The notes beneath the pieces are model-generated. The model worked only from the letters and a program-made list of their open reading frames with translations, was not told the origin of the DNA and searched no databases. A DNA stretch of 64,000 nt from Heracleum sosnowskyi (lineage: Eukaryota > Streptophyta > Magnoliopsida > Apiales > Apiaceae): the NCBI GenBank assembly GCA_030848705.1, contig CM061244.1:110133111-110197110 (forward strand), in the 5' to 3' direction. Below are positions 22,463-33,576 of the stretch, piece after piece. Both the position numbers and the translations under genes were made by a program. Position 1 is the stretch's first letter. Each line of letters starts with the position of its first letter.

Positions 22463-24570
22463 CTAGCCTATAACCCGTGCAAGGCACGGGCCTTAAAAAT
22501 AATAAACTAAAAAATTTAATGTGAACGGAAAATAGTAAAATAAAAGTAAAAATTAATATGATAAATTATAAAATGAGAAACTTAAATATTCATTGTACAT
22601 AAAAAAAATATTAAAAAAAATACAAATGAGGCTGAGGAAGATAAATGAGGTATTATTAATATTATTTTATAATAAAATAATATTGATAATAAGGACAGAT
22701 TGAAAATCTAACATGTTTTAATTAAAAAAAAAGTAATTGACCGTGATATTTTTAGAAGTATTTTAATTATATTAATTGGATTTATTAAAAAAATATGTTG
22801 ACATGTTAAAATAAGTAAGTTTTTTTAATATGAACAAATAGAAAAGTTAACATGTTTTAATTAAAAAAAAAGTAACTGCACGTAATATTTTTAGATGCGT
22901 TTTAATTATATTAATTTTATGTGTTAAAAAAATACGTTCACTTGTTAAAATAGGTAAGTTTTTTTAAATAATTAAAAGTATTAAAATAGGTTTTAAAATA
23001 TATAAGTTGCACTTGATATTTTTGGAAAAGAGAGATTTTAATGATAACAAATATAAAAGGTAATATATTTTAAGTTAAAGGTAATTTCCCGTGATATTTT
23101 TGGAAAATAAGTAGATTTTGTTAGAAAAAAATGTTTTAACTATAAAAGGTAATCAGCTAGTTACTATTTTTGTATTATTTTATTATTTATTAAATAGAGT
23201 ATTAAAATAGGTTTTAAAATAAATAAGTAAGGATTGCACCTCATATTTTTGGAAAATAGGGATTTTAGTGATGATGTGTTTTAATTATATTAATTGTATT
23301 TGTTAAAAAAAATCAGTTCACTTGTTAAAATAGGTAAGTTTTTTTTTAAATAATTAAAAGTATTAAAATAAGTTTTAAAATATATAAGTAAGAGTTGCAC
23401 TTGATATTTTTGGAAAATAGAGATTTTAGTAATAACAAATATGAAAGGTAATATATTTTAATTTAAAGGTAATTACCCGTGATATTTTTGGAAAAGAAGT
23501 AGATTTTGTTAGAAAAATAATGTTTTAATTATAAAAGGCAATCAGCTAGTTAATATTTTTATATTATTTTATTATTTATTAAATAGAGTATTAAAATAGA
23601 TTTTAAAATAAATAAGTAAGGATTGCACCTCATATTTTTGGAAAATAGAGATTTTAGTGATAACAAATATAAAAGATATTATGTTTTAATTTAAAGGTAA
23701 TTGTCGTAATATTTTTGGAAAAGGAGTAGATTTTGTTAGATTTTTTTTTAATTATAAAAGGCAATCAGTTAGTTACTATTTTTATATTATTTTATTATAT
23801 ATTAAATAGAGTATTAAAATAGGTTTTAAAATAAATAAGTAAGGATTGCACCTCATATTTTTGAAAAACATAGATTTTAGTAATAACAAATATAAAAGGT
23901 AATATGTTTTAATTTAAAGATAATTGTAATGATATTTTTGGAAAAGGAGTAGATTTTGTTAGAAAAAAAATATTTTAATTATAAAAGCCAATCATCTAGT
24001 TACTATTTTGGTAACTTGACAATAATACAATTCTATTAAAGATTTGATTTGTAGTAGCTTTCGTTATCCCAAAAAGAAAGAAGTATATTTGTAGCAGTGT
24101 ATCCTAAATTTAAACAAATTAGATCCCACATTTCCATTTTTTTTTATTAGATTTCAATATTATTTGATTTTTATGTAGTAAAATATAGTGAAATATTAAT
24201 GTAGAATTTGCGTAATCTTTTAATCCGTACGGTTGGATTTTCGAAAAAAAACTCTTGAAAATATGAATTTGAAAACGTTTAGGTGGAGAATTTTTCTACA
24301 AGTGGATATATTGGAACACAAATAGAGATCTATTGTATATTATAATATGATGCACAAGAAGAGTGTGTGGATACAATATTTTCTAATTTGTTTTAGTTGA
24401 TTTCTACATTTAATAATAATTATATTGAATGTTATCTTTTTATATAGTTTTTGATATATAGTTTTTGATATATTCTTTTTGTGATTTTGGGACTTAATTA
24501 AAGTTATTCAATACTATTATCTTATAATTTTTTTAATTAATCATATTTAGAGAATTCCCCGGAAAGATAA
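22463..24570 (-). mobile_element. Minus-strand Helitron with internal repeats
   Basis: On the minus strand the 3' end shows the hairpin GGCCCGTGCCTTGCACGGG, then TTATAGGCTAG followed by T (CTAG at 22463-22466). The body carries three to four copies of a 160-230 bp repeat (22985-24010) with the words CATATTTTTGGAAAA, AGTAGATTTTGTTAGAAAA and AATAGAGTATTAAAATAGG. The 5' limit is not clear, so the end coordinate is approximate. Confidence 0.55.
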
Positions 24571-25394
24571 TGATTATATAAAAATTGATTATGTTTCTAT
24601 TATTAACTTTTTATATTATAATGATGCACATGTACGCACTAAAAAAGTTTTATTATAACGTCTAAGAATATTTAAGAAATTTTTAATTTTTGTGATAATA
24701 CAAATAGTTGAAGTTTGAAGCGGTGGTTAGTAATTAAATTTTTATTATTTCCTAATTTTATTATTTTTAATTTATATGTATTTAGTACAATGGGCGTCGA
24801 CTAAGAAAGTATGACACAAAATCGGCGTATAAAGTCTAGGGATATTTAAGAAATTTGTAATTTTTGTTATGATACTAATAGTTGTTGAAGTTTGAAGCTG
24901 TGGTTAATACTTAAATTATATTGTTGCATGTTTTTAGTATTTTTTATTTGTATGTACATCTACAACAGGCGTCGGCTCAAAAAACATGACACAAAATCGA
25001 CATATAAAGTCCATAGATATTTAAGAAATTTGTAATTTTTGTGATAATACGAATGGTTGAAGTTTGAAGTTGTGGTTAATACTTAAATTTTATTAATTGT
25101 ATTTGATAAAAAATAAGTTGACATGTTAAAATAGTTAAACTTTTTTAAATGGTTAAAAGAATTAAAATTAGTTTTAAAATAAATAGGTCCGGAAACTGGT
25201 CCTGATAAATAGGTCTTGAAAATGACTTTTAATTAGAATAGTTAAATTTATTTTAATTATTATAACTTTTTTAAAATAATTATGTCATTGAAATAGATTT
25301 AAAAATAAATAGGGTTGTTACTCGAAACAAGTATATGGTATTAACTGAATTTTGTTAAGAAAAAATAAGTTCATTTAGAAATTTTATTTGTATA
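24571..25394 (+). repeat. Helitron-derived tandem repeats
   Basis: Two to three copies of the roughly 170-bp unit also found at 20430-21200 (words GTGATAATACGAATGGTTG and ACACAAAATCGAC), followed by AT-rich text resembling the minus-strand Helitron interior. Probably an interior part of an interrupted Helitron. No gene. Confidence 0.55.
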
Positions 25395-25500
25395 TCTATC
25401 TATCTATCTATAGATGAAACATTTAAAATTTTGGTACCTGTTTTTGGTACGGTACGGTACTTGCCTTATAAGTACCGTACCAAAAACAAGTACCAAAACT
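25395..25500 (+). repeat. Helitron-like 5' end and 27-bp foldback
   Basis: Begins TCTATCTATCTATCTATAGA and passes into ATGAAACATTTAAAATTTTGG, similar to the 5' end of Helitron family 3 (compare 39828 on the minus strand). Directly inside is a hairpin: arm 25429-25455 pairs with 25472-25498 with one mismatch, around a 16-base loop. The arms are built from GGTAC and GTACC words. Confidence 0.5.
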
Positions 25501-26430
25501 CAATGTTCAAATTTATAGGATAGAGGTAATATCAGTTGTCTTTTAAATTTTAACTGATGGAGAAAATAGAATATACAATTGTAATATTATTTCATTTCTC
25601 AATTCAATTTAATAAAATTAAGTTCTTTATTTAAATTTGAATTTATAGAATAGAAAAAATCTCAATTGTCTTTTAAATCTTTGTTAATGTAGGAAAGTAA
25701 ATATACAATTTTAATTCAATAAAATTAAATTTCCTTATTTAAATTAGAATTTATAGGATAGAAAAATATCAAATACTTTTTAAATCTTTACTATTGGAGG
25801 AAAATGATATACAATTTTAAGATTTTTTCCTTTCTCAATTTTTATTCAATAAAATGACAGTTCCTTATATAAATTTGAATTTATAGGATAGAAAAAAAAT
25901 CTCAATTTCCTTTTAAATCTTTACTAATGGAGGAAATAGAACATACAATTTTAATATTCTTTCGTTTCTCAATGTTAATTCAATAAAATTAAAGTTCTTT
26001 ATTTAAATTTAAATTTATAGGATAGAAAAAAATCTCAATTGTATTTTAAATCTTTGTTAATGGAGGAAACTAAATAAACAATTTTAATTCAATAAAATTA
26101 AATTTCCTTATTTAAATTGGATTTTATAGGATAGAAAAATATCAAATACCTTTTAAATCTTTACTAATAGAGAAAACTGATATACAATTTTAAGATTATT
26201 TCATTTCTCAATTTTTATTCAATAAAATTAAATTCAATAAAATTAAATTTCCTTATTTAAATTCGATTTTATAGGATATAAAAATATCAACTGCATTTTA
26301 AATCTTTACTAGGAAACTAATGTACAATTTTAAGATTTCTTTCCTTTCTCAATTTTGATTCAATAAAATGAAATTTCCTTATTTAAATTTGAATTTATAT
26401 AATAGAAAAAATCTCAATTGTCTTTTAAAT
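25501..26430 (+). repeat. Tandem array of about 125-bp Helitron unit
   Basis: About seven diverged copies of a unit with AATTCAATAAAATTAAATTT, GAATTTATAGGATAGAAAAA, ATCTCAATTGCCTTTTAAAT and GGAGGAAACTAAATATAC. The same text occurs once or twice in subfamily-2 Helitron heads (for example 19060-19200). The array stops abruptly at the truncated retroelement. Confidence 0.75.
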
Positions 26431-26926
26431 CTCTTGTTGAATCATAACGATTCTAAACTCTCGTATCAGCACTTATTTGACCTCTGAAGGTTCGTCCGGT
26501 CCTATTGTACGACCTCAAGTAACATACCACATCTTTATCAATCAACACGTTCTCTACAAGGTTCTTTCCTTGACCCACTATGGGGTGTTCCTCTAGATCC
26601 TCCTATGGATCTTCCTGTATCGGGTCTCCGTCCATTTCAAGGAACGCATCATCAACTGCCTACTCAAAGGCCTCAGGGTCTGGTATCTCAGAATCCCATC
26701 AATCTATAACTCATACGAATCGAGGTGACTAACCATGAAGTCCTAAGTACGTTTTCCCAGAAGAAGTCCCCTCTCGGGCTTCATCTTAAACAGTCAGGGT
26801 CATGTCCTCTAACTCGACTACGAACTCAATTTGAGCTCTAGATGTTCTTATCATTATTAAGGGTATTGTAAGACTCGATCTCCTATCGTTTCTGAGGACT
26901 GTAACCTAACGCTCTGATACTATTTC
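26431..26926 (-). mobile_element. Leader/gag start fragment of truncated LTR element
   Basis: Lies inside the LTR at 26927-31799 in element orientation (minus strand). It has a higher GC content than its surroundings and short open stretches with several stop codons, as in a decayed 5' leader and gag start. The rest of the element is missing; the left junction with Helitron repeats is near 26430. Confidence 0.5.
26911..26922 (-). promoter_or_regulatory. Primer-binding site (initiator tRNA-Met type)
   Basis: Minus-strand TAGTATCAGAGC, one base different from the standard plant TGGTATCAGAGC, placed four bases from the LTR end. It fixes the element's orientation as minus. Confidence 0.7.
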
Positions 26927-27052
26927 TGTAACAGCCCCAAATCTGGGGTCAGGGATTTAGAGTATTCACGATCCACTTACCTCTTGCCTTGCCTGCTTTA
27001 CTCACAATAGACACAATTCATCTGCTTATGACCCCACAATGTATATATTTCT

Positions 27053-27055
<3 letters not shown>

Positions 27056-27084
<29 letters not shown>
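27056..27084. repeat. (CA)n microsatellite
   Basis: About 14 CA units inside the long LTR. Confidence 0.95.
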
Positions 27085-27087
<3 letters not shown>

Positions 27088-27986
27088 TAGAGTCTCAGAA
27101 ACGACACAAATACCACAATTGCGGAATAAATAATCTTTATTACAATACCCAAATGTCTTTTGAATTTGCTACTGATACAACTTCTAGGTAATGGTACATT
27201 ACTAACTTAGCCTTGTAATATTCACCACCCTCTCATACCATTCATATCTATACATAAGATGAATACCAAAAGCTCCAGCTTGATCTGACTGGTTCACGCT
27301 ACTTCCAGGATCACTGCTAGAAACTGTTCATGAGAATGCCTTGCGCTTACCACTCACTTGAGGGGTGTGCGCCGAATCCTTGGTGTCCTACTTCGCTGTT
27401 ATATAATATTTATAAAACAATAGCAAGAGTGAGCGATAGCTCAGCAAGGTAATAAAAGTATGGCATAATTCTGCCTTTAACTCAACCCAGAATAAAGCGG
27501 GTATAAGACAATAATTTGTCAAAATATCTCGATACTGAAATTATTTCCTTATCGGAATGTATTCCAAAAACAGTGCCATTGTTGTATTTCAAATATCATT
27601 TTCATAATATTTCTGCAAACTTTTACTATATTATGAACAAAGTTCTAGTATAATATAAAAGATGAGATTTCAAAGTAAACCAATATAACCTTTCCGAAAA
27701 AATATCTGCTATGTAAGCAGAATATCAACATATAACTTAAAAGATGAAGTTATAAGGTGATTCAGTATAAACAACTCCATTACCATAACTCATGTTATGT
27801 AAGGTATCCACAGAGTCATATGATATAAAAGATGAAGTTACGAGGAAAATTTCATATAATGTTCCGCAACCCAAAATCCACTTATGCATATATAATCTGA
27901 GTAAGGTTTTATCAGAGTCATAACTCATAAAATAAAAGATGAAGTTGCAAGGATTTATTGTAACTTCATTTTTGAACACTTTTCAA

Positions 27987-28130
27987 CCCCCTGCCAACAT
28001 GATCGGTAAACCTGTACCACGGTGTCATCCTTAGTCCCTTTCAATACATGTTGCCGAACCCCCTGCCAACATGATCGGTAAACCTGTACCAAGGATGTCA
28101 TCCGTAGTCCCTTTCAATACATGTTGCAGA
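27987..28130. repeat. 72-bp direct duplication
   Basis: CCCCCTGCCAACATGATCGG starts at 27987 and again at 28059. The following text, through TTTCAATACATGTTGC, is nearly identical in both copies. Confidence 0.9.
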
Positions 28131-28849
28131 ATTATCCAAAATGGATGATGAACTAATACCGGAGTTGCCACCGCGCCCGTTGTCCCAACCTTACTATGAT
28201 CAGTAGCAGGTCGTACAACAAAATATGTTTTCTACATGTAGATGTAATAATCACGACAGCCTGACATTGTCTACCGCCTTCCCGGATCTCCCGGCCCATT
28301 TGGGGCAATAAAATGGATGGGTCGGCGCAACTGGACCTCTTACACCACTCCTAGTTCGGATGAAATCCATGACTCTGAAACGTAAAGATCGTCCTCCTTT
28401 CCCCAAGTGTAATACTTGTTGATACGACTCCACTAAGTAGTTATATCTAGGTTGGAAAGGAAGATTTTCCAATATTTCCCAAGCTATTGCTTGTTAATGG
28501 ATATCGACTTGTTCCATCAATTTACTCCTCGATCGTTGAGGTAGTAACACAACATTTGACTTGCAGCAATTAAATTGCTCCGAGAAAATATCTGTCCCCT
28601 GACAGTTTTGAGTTGAGAGTTTAAAATGAGTAGCAGTCACTTAAATCAGGTTTCCCATATTTTTGGTAGTTGAGCGAGTATTTAAATCCTCTTAAAAGAT
28701 AGATTTAAATGGAAAAACGGTGTTTTGGGAAACTCTTTTTGATTTAAAATAATTATTAGTACAGCTTAGATTATCCTTCGTAATTATTGAAGGCCGAGGA
28801 TAAACTTTAAATAATACAACTCATTTTAAAACGTTTTAAAAGTATTTAA

Positions 28850-29225
28850 TAAATAATCAAATAATATTTATTAAATAAATAAACTTTAAATGAATATTCA
28901 AAAATAATATTCATTAAATAAATAGTGATTGAATGAATATTCAAAATAATATTCATTAAATAAATAAACCTTGAATGAATATTCAAAATAATATTCATTA
29001 AATAAATAATGATTAAATGAATATTCAAAATAATATTCATTAAATAAATAATGATTAAATGAATATTCAAAGTAATATTCATTGAATAAATAAGGATTAA
29101 ATGAATATTCAAAATAATATTCATTGAATAAATAAGGATTAAATGAATATTCAAAATAATATTCATTGAATAAATAAGCCTTAAATGAATATTCAAAAAT
29201 AATATTCATTAAATAAATAATAATC
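28850..29225. repeat. 42-bp tandem repeat array
   Basis: About eight copies of a 42-43 bp unit containing GAATATTCAAAATAATATTC then ATTAAATAAATAA. Each unit holds the inverted pair GAATATT...AATATTC, so every copy can fold. The multiple-of-three period produces two spurious open frames. It lies inside the long LTR. Confidence 0.9.
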
Positions 29226-31799
29226 GAATAACAGTTACCCGATATCTTATCGGAAAATGATCTTTAACATATACCGAAAATATAACTACTTCCGGTCTAA
29301 AGAATAAAATCATACGCCCTTTACCTAGGGCATTTATAAAAAAACTGGCTTCTAATTAATATCCCATATCTAGCTTAGAAGCCCATAATCAAATCATAAA
29401 GCAAGTATCACAATATACTTTCGAAAACAGTTATGCCTTCCATTAGCATATATAACTGAAATAGTATTCAAATAGTATTTCTCGACTGAGATAATACTCA
29501 AATAACATTCCTTGAAAGATATAGTAAGCAAATATCATTCCTCGAATGATATCATACTCGAATAACAATCCTCAAAATACATAGTATTCTGCCGATGGAA
29601 TCCCTCCGGGTTTCCACGGCTATCTACATATCTCAAAATACCGACTCCCGATTTAGAGTCGAAAACAATGAATATGCTCTTATATTTAGAGCTACCGGGT
29701 AAACCGGTTCATAACTACTTAACTCAAAAGATTTTATATAATCCAAAGGTCAAATCTATTTCAACAAGAAATAAGATATATCGCAAAACTGTCCAATTTT
29801 ATACATGGCAAAAGCAGTATTATATAGTCAATACTTCAAAGTATAGATTTAGAAACTTGCCTGATGCTCGAGAAGTGATAGGGGTTCGCGACGATGTCGG
29901 ACAATCTAGACAAAGTCAAAGAAAACGCACGATTAATCCCCTGGATAATCCACTTGTACTCAATGCTTAAACACGTAAGCGAAACACAACCAAGGCATTA
30001 ATAGCTCGTTATAGGCTCATACTAAGTCCATGTTAATCGACAATTACTTAAGTCGTAGGTTTAGTCCGAAATCGATCCTCGAATACAAGTTATACTTAAC
30101 CATTTACAACATTGGTTTCTAAGTCATGTTCTTAGTGGTTTTCACTTGCGCAACCTCGGCTAACACATTTTTATAAAATCGAAAAATAATCTTTTGGACT
30201 CGAAACCTTAGTACAAACTTTCGTAACTGACTTTGGCACTTCAATACAAAATTTCATATTTTAAAACAACCCTTAAGGGTCTCAAACATAGCCACAAAGT
30301 TGGTACATTTCTGCATTCTCATTCCTCGAACCACTTTCACTAAAATGGTCATATCTCATAAACCGTAAATCGTAATGACATGATTCTTGCGCTCACGTAA
30401 ACTAGAAACAAAGCTCTACACACTCATGATCATCACTGAACCAAAAGAGGCAGTTAGGTTTTTGGATTCTAGGCAGTTTTTAGAGTTAACGAGAATCGGG
30501 CATTACGACGGCTTAAAACTTAACGTTTTCCATTTTCAAAACACAACCAAATCAATACCAATCAATCCCAAACTCACCATCCACCTTATACTCCCTCCAC
30601 TCAGTCAAATCCTCCATGAATATTCAAAACAAATTCATAACCCATCCTCCAAACTTAACCAACAATTCCTCTAATCACCTAAAACATCAACCCATTACAT
30701 ATACTACACATATATGCTTTCAAACTTAAATTATAAACACAAAACTTTTTGAAAACACTATTCATCATCTTCTTAAAATCAATAAAAGATCATGCTAGAG
30801 ATTGTGGGTGTTGGAGATGTTACCTTTAAAAGAATGGGCTTGAGCTCTTCTTTGATTTAAGCTATTAAACACTAAGTTTGGTGGAGAATTGCTCAAGCTT
30901 CAAGCTCCTTCTTCCTCATTCCTTAGGTTTGGTTTTTCTTCAAGAAAATGGGGGTGGAGGCTGGTCCTTTTGTGTGTTTAATGTGTGGATGAGGTTTGGT
31001 TATAAGGTTTAGATATTTGTTTGCCAAAATGCAAGTTAGTCACTGCCAACTAGTCCCTCAAGTTTGCTAAGTTACAAAGCTTCTTCCACACACTTCTTCC
31101 ACCCATTATTCTTCTTTTAATACATATCTTCTTCTTTATTTCCTAAGTTATAATACGTCCAAAGTTGCTCCTTCGAACGGATTTTCGATTCTCGTTTTCG
31201 TTTGCGATTTCTGACTACGTGATTAGTAACCGTTTATTATTCCTGAACTTCCGCTGAAATATGGAATCAATCGGAGACTATAAAATTTTACTATTCACCT
31301 TGGAGTACTATTCATCAATGTTACTATTCATCCTTGTTTTTGTTCCTCTTGCAACGATTCGAAAATATTTCCTAAAAAGAGCGAATAAAACTCTACGCGA
31401 TTCTCGCAGTGAATAGTAACTATTCACTATTCGCTCCAACAATCGAATCCTTAAATCGACTTTAATAAAATAATAAAATTCCAAAATATTAATTCCTCAA
31501 ATCCTCAAATTTAATATCTCATTTCTTGAATATAATAATATATAATTCACTGCCCGGTCAAATACTACACCAAAATAAAATTTGGAATTTCTGAATTCCG
31601 ATCATCTTTGCATTCACTTATTTACTCCGTAGATCACTAATATGACTTCGGAATATCCACACTACGTCTCGTACATAGGTGGCATGAAAAATTTTCTTAA
31701 CCCTCAAAATCACTATTCATCCACCAAATTCACTATTCACTGATGCACTTAATCATAATAAGAAAATTTTTAATTTTACCAAAAATTCGGGTTATTACA

Positions 31800-31923
31800 T
31801 TTAGTGTAGCGGGTGTCGGCTAAAGAAAATATGATACAAAATCGGCATAAAAATTTATAAATAGTTTATTTTATTATTTATGTATGTTACTTTATAAAAT
31901 ATTGTGTTAACTATTTATATATA
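31800..31923 (+). mobile_element. Left piece of an interrupted Helitron 3' region
   Basis: Matches 21135-21260 of chain member 4 (words GTGTCGGCTAAAGAAAATATG and AATCGGCATAAAA) and stops at 31923, where a minus-strand Helitron begins. It continues at 40498-40586. Confidence 0.65.
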
Positions 31924-32255
31924 CTAGCTGAAAACCCGTGTTATGCACAGATTATTTTTAATATTTGTTACTATATTATTTACGTTTTAATATTTTATTA
32001 ATTGCATTTGTTAAAAAAATAAGCACGCGTGATAAAATCTGTAAACTTTTTTAAATATTAAAAGCCTTAAAATTTGTTTTTAAAATAGATAAGTAAGAAA
32101 AATATAATAAAATTGGTTTGTCCGTGATATGTTTAGAAAAATGAGGGATTTTAGTAAGAAAAATATAAAAAAGTAATTTGAAAAAGGAAATTGCCCATGA
32201 TATTTTTGGAAAAAGAGGGGATTTGTTAGAAAAATTTATAATGCGTTTTAGCTGA

Positions 32256-33427
32256 TGATAGAATATATATTTGTATATATTTTAGATGATTTTTATTCCC
32301 ATATTAGTTATATTTTGCATTTAATTGGATCTTCATTAATTAGATTTTAATATTTTATTATAGGAAGCAAGGAATTCTAAATTGGAAAGGATTGGAGCTA
32401 AATTAGAAGAAAATTCGGATTAATTGGGCTACACGCGCAAGACACATGGTTTGGGCCGTATCTTGAGTTCTAGATATCGGATTTCAGTGATTTAACAGCC
32501 CACGCGAAGATAACGAGATTTTATTTCATTCTAGAGTGGACCAGATGTCATATGCCAGTTGGAGCAGCCCTGGAACAGCAGAGAAAGTCAACTACGAATT
32601 TTGACTTTAGAAATCTTTTCGGTTTGGGAAATCTTGTGTATTCCTTAAAACAATATAAAAATACTTTGTATTATTAGGTTATTATCATTAGAAATAATAG
32701 ATACACGTATATTGAGAGCCACCAAGGGAGAAACCAAGAGGAGGAGAAGGAGAACTTTATGCTTGGAGATTTCAACATATGGATAACTCTTATTCCTCTA
32801 TACTTGTATTTTATGACTTTTATTATGATTATGGTTGGCTAGATATTATTGTTGGATGGCTGTTTTGAAGCCCTAAATCTTATGACAATTGTGCAAGTTT
32901 GATATTCTGAGATGTGTTCTTGATTGTGCTTATATATACGTCAATGCTTGTAGAGATACATGAATTAACTATGGTATGTGGTCATCCAAATATGTTTTGT
33001 GATTGCTATCTCTATAAAGTCAATTAATCTTTCTATGTGGTCATGGGATTAATTGTATTAGTGTGTAATTCGTTTTAACCTTTCTATGTGGTTCATGGGG
33101 TTAAACGGATAGCAGAACTTGTTTCTATGTGGTCATGGCAAGTTCTCTGTAAGTATCTTTCAGACATATCATAGGAGTTTCAGAATTGTGTCATGGATTT
33201 AAGGTGGATCTACATGTTTTCCAACATGTTTCAAGAATTGCTTACAAACAAACTTTCCCTTGTTTACTAGTTAATTTAGTTATTAGATAAAACCAACAAA
33301 CCAAATCCATCTTTGATATTATTAGCAGAATAGAAGAAAAGTGATCCCTTGATCCTTGGCGTAGAACGATACCCTATTTACTCTAAATTACAAACGACAC
33401 AAAAAGGGTTTAAGTTGAGTCACATCA
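32256..33427 (+). repeat. 5' LTR of the gypsy element
   Basis: 1172 bp, TG...CA, same length as the 3' LTR. Three consecutive stem-loops with a common loop lie at 33021-33146. Confidence 0.92.
33021..33146 (+). other. Three stem-loops with shared loop and different stems
   Basis: Hairpin 1: arms 33021-33029 and 33047-33055 (CAATTAATC/GATTAATTG). Hairpin 2: arms 33071-33080 and 33099-33107 (CGTTTTAACC/GGTTAAACG, one bulged T). Hairpin 3: arms 33114-33121 and 33139-33146 (AGAACTTG/CAAGTTCT). Loops 1 and 3 are both TTTCTATGTGGTCATGG; loop 2 has one extra T. The loop is kept while the stems differ but still pair, which points to selection for structure. The 3' LTR has the same set at 39283-39408. 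A fourth, stemless loop-like word is near 32975. Confidence 0.8.
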
Positions 33428-33432
33428 ATTTT

Positions 33433-33457
33433 TGGCGTCGCGCTGCCGGGGATTGAA
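33433..33457 (+). promoter_or_regulatory. Primer-binding site, tRNA-Asp type
   Basis: TGGCGTCGCGCTGCCGGGGA and the next bases resemble the complement of plant tRNA-Asp 3' end (TGGCGCCGTTGCCGGGGATC), with a few differences. It is five bases inside the 5' LTR. tRNA-Asp priming is established for Athila-type elements. Confidence 0.65.
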
Positions 33458-33576
33458 ATTTGCTTTTCTTTTCTTTTGTTTTTTTTTGTAAATATATTTT
33501 TCTTTTTCTTTTTCATCTTTTCTCCGCCTATTCTTGGTTGTGTTTCAGGTATTGGTGAAATTTTTGAGTGATTGAC

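Larger units (their letters stand above)
26927..31799 (-). mobile_element. Very long LTR (4.87 kb) of a truncated retrotransposon
   Basis: Bounded by TGTAACAGCCCC at 26927 and GGGTTATTACA at 31799, so TG...CA with near-complementary ends. A primer site lies just outside its left boundary, making this the 5' LTR of a minus-strand element; the other LTR and most of the interior are absent. LTRs this long with a tRNA-Met primer site and TGTAAC start fit Ty3/gypsy elements, perhaps the Tekay/Del group, but no protein domain is left to prove it. It contains (CA)n at 27056-27084, a 72-bp duplication (27987-28130), a 42-bp array (28850-29225) and frequent ACTATTCA words near 31290-31740. Short ORFs inside look spurious. 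Confidence 0.65.

Noticed and set aside
28846..29209. Two overlapping repetitive frames; array also looked CRISPR-like
   Set aside because: A 42-bp direct repeat without unique spacers in plant LTR DNA. The frames are a by-product of the period.
29668..30674. Frames of 95-100 codons in the long LTR
   Set aside because: No conserved motifs; non-coding LTR is the simpler explanation.
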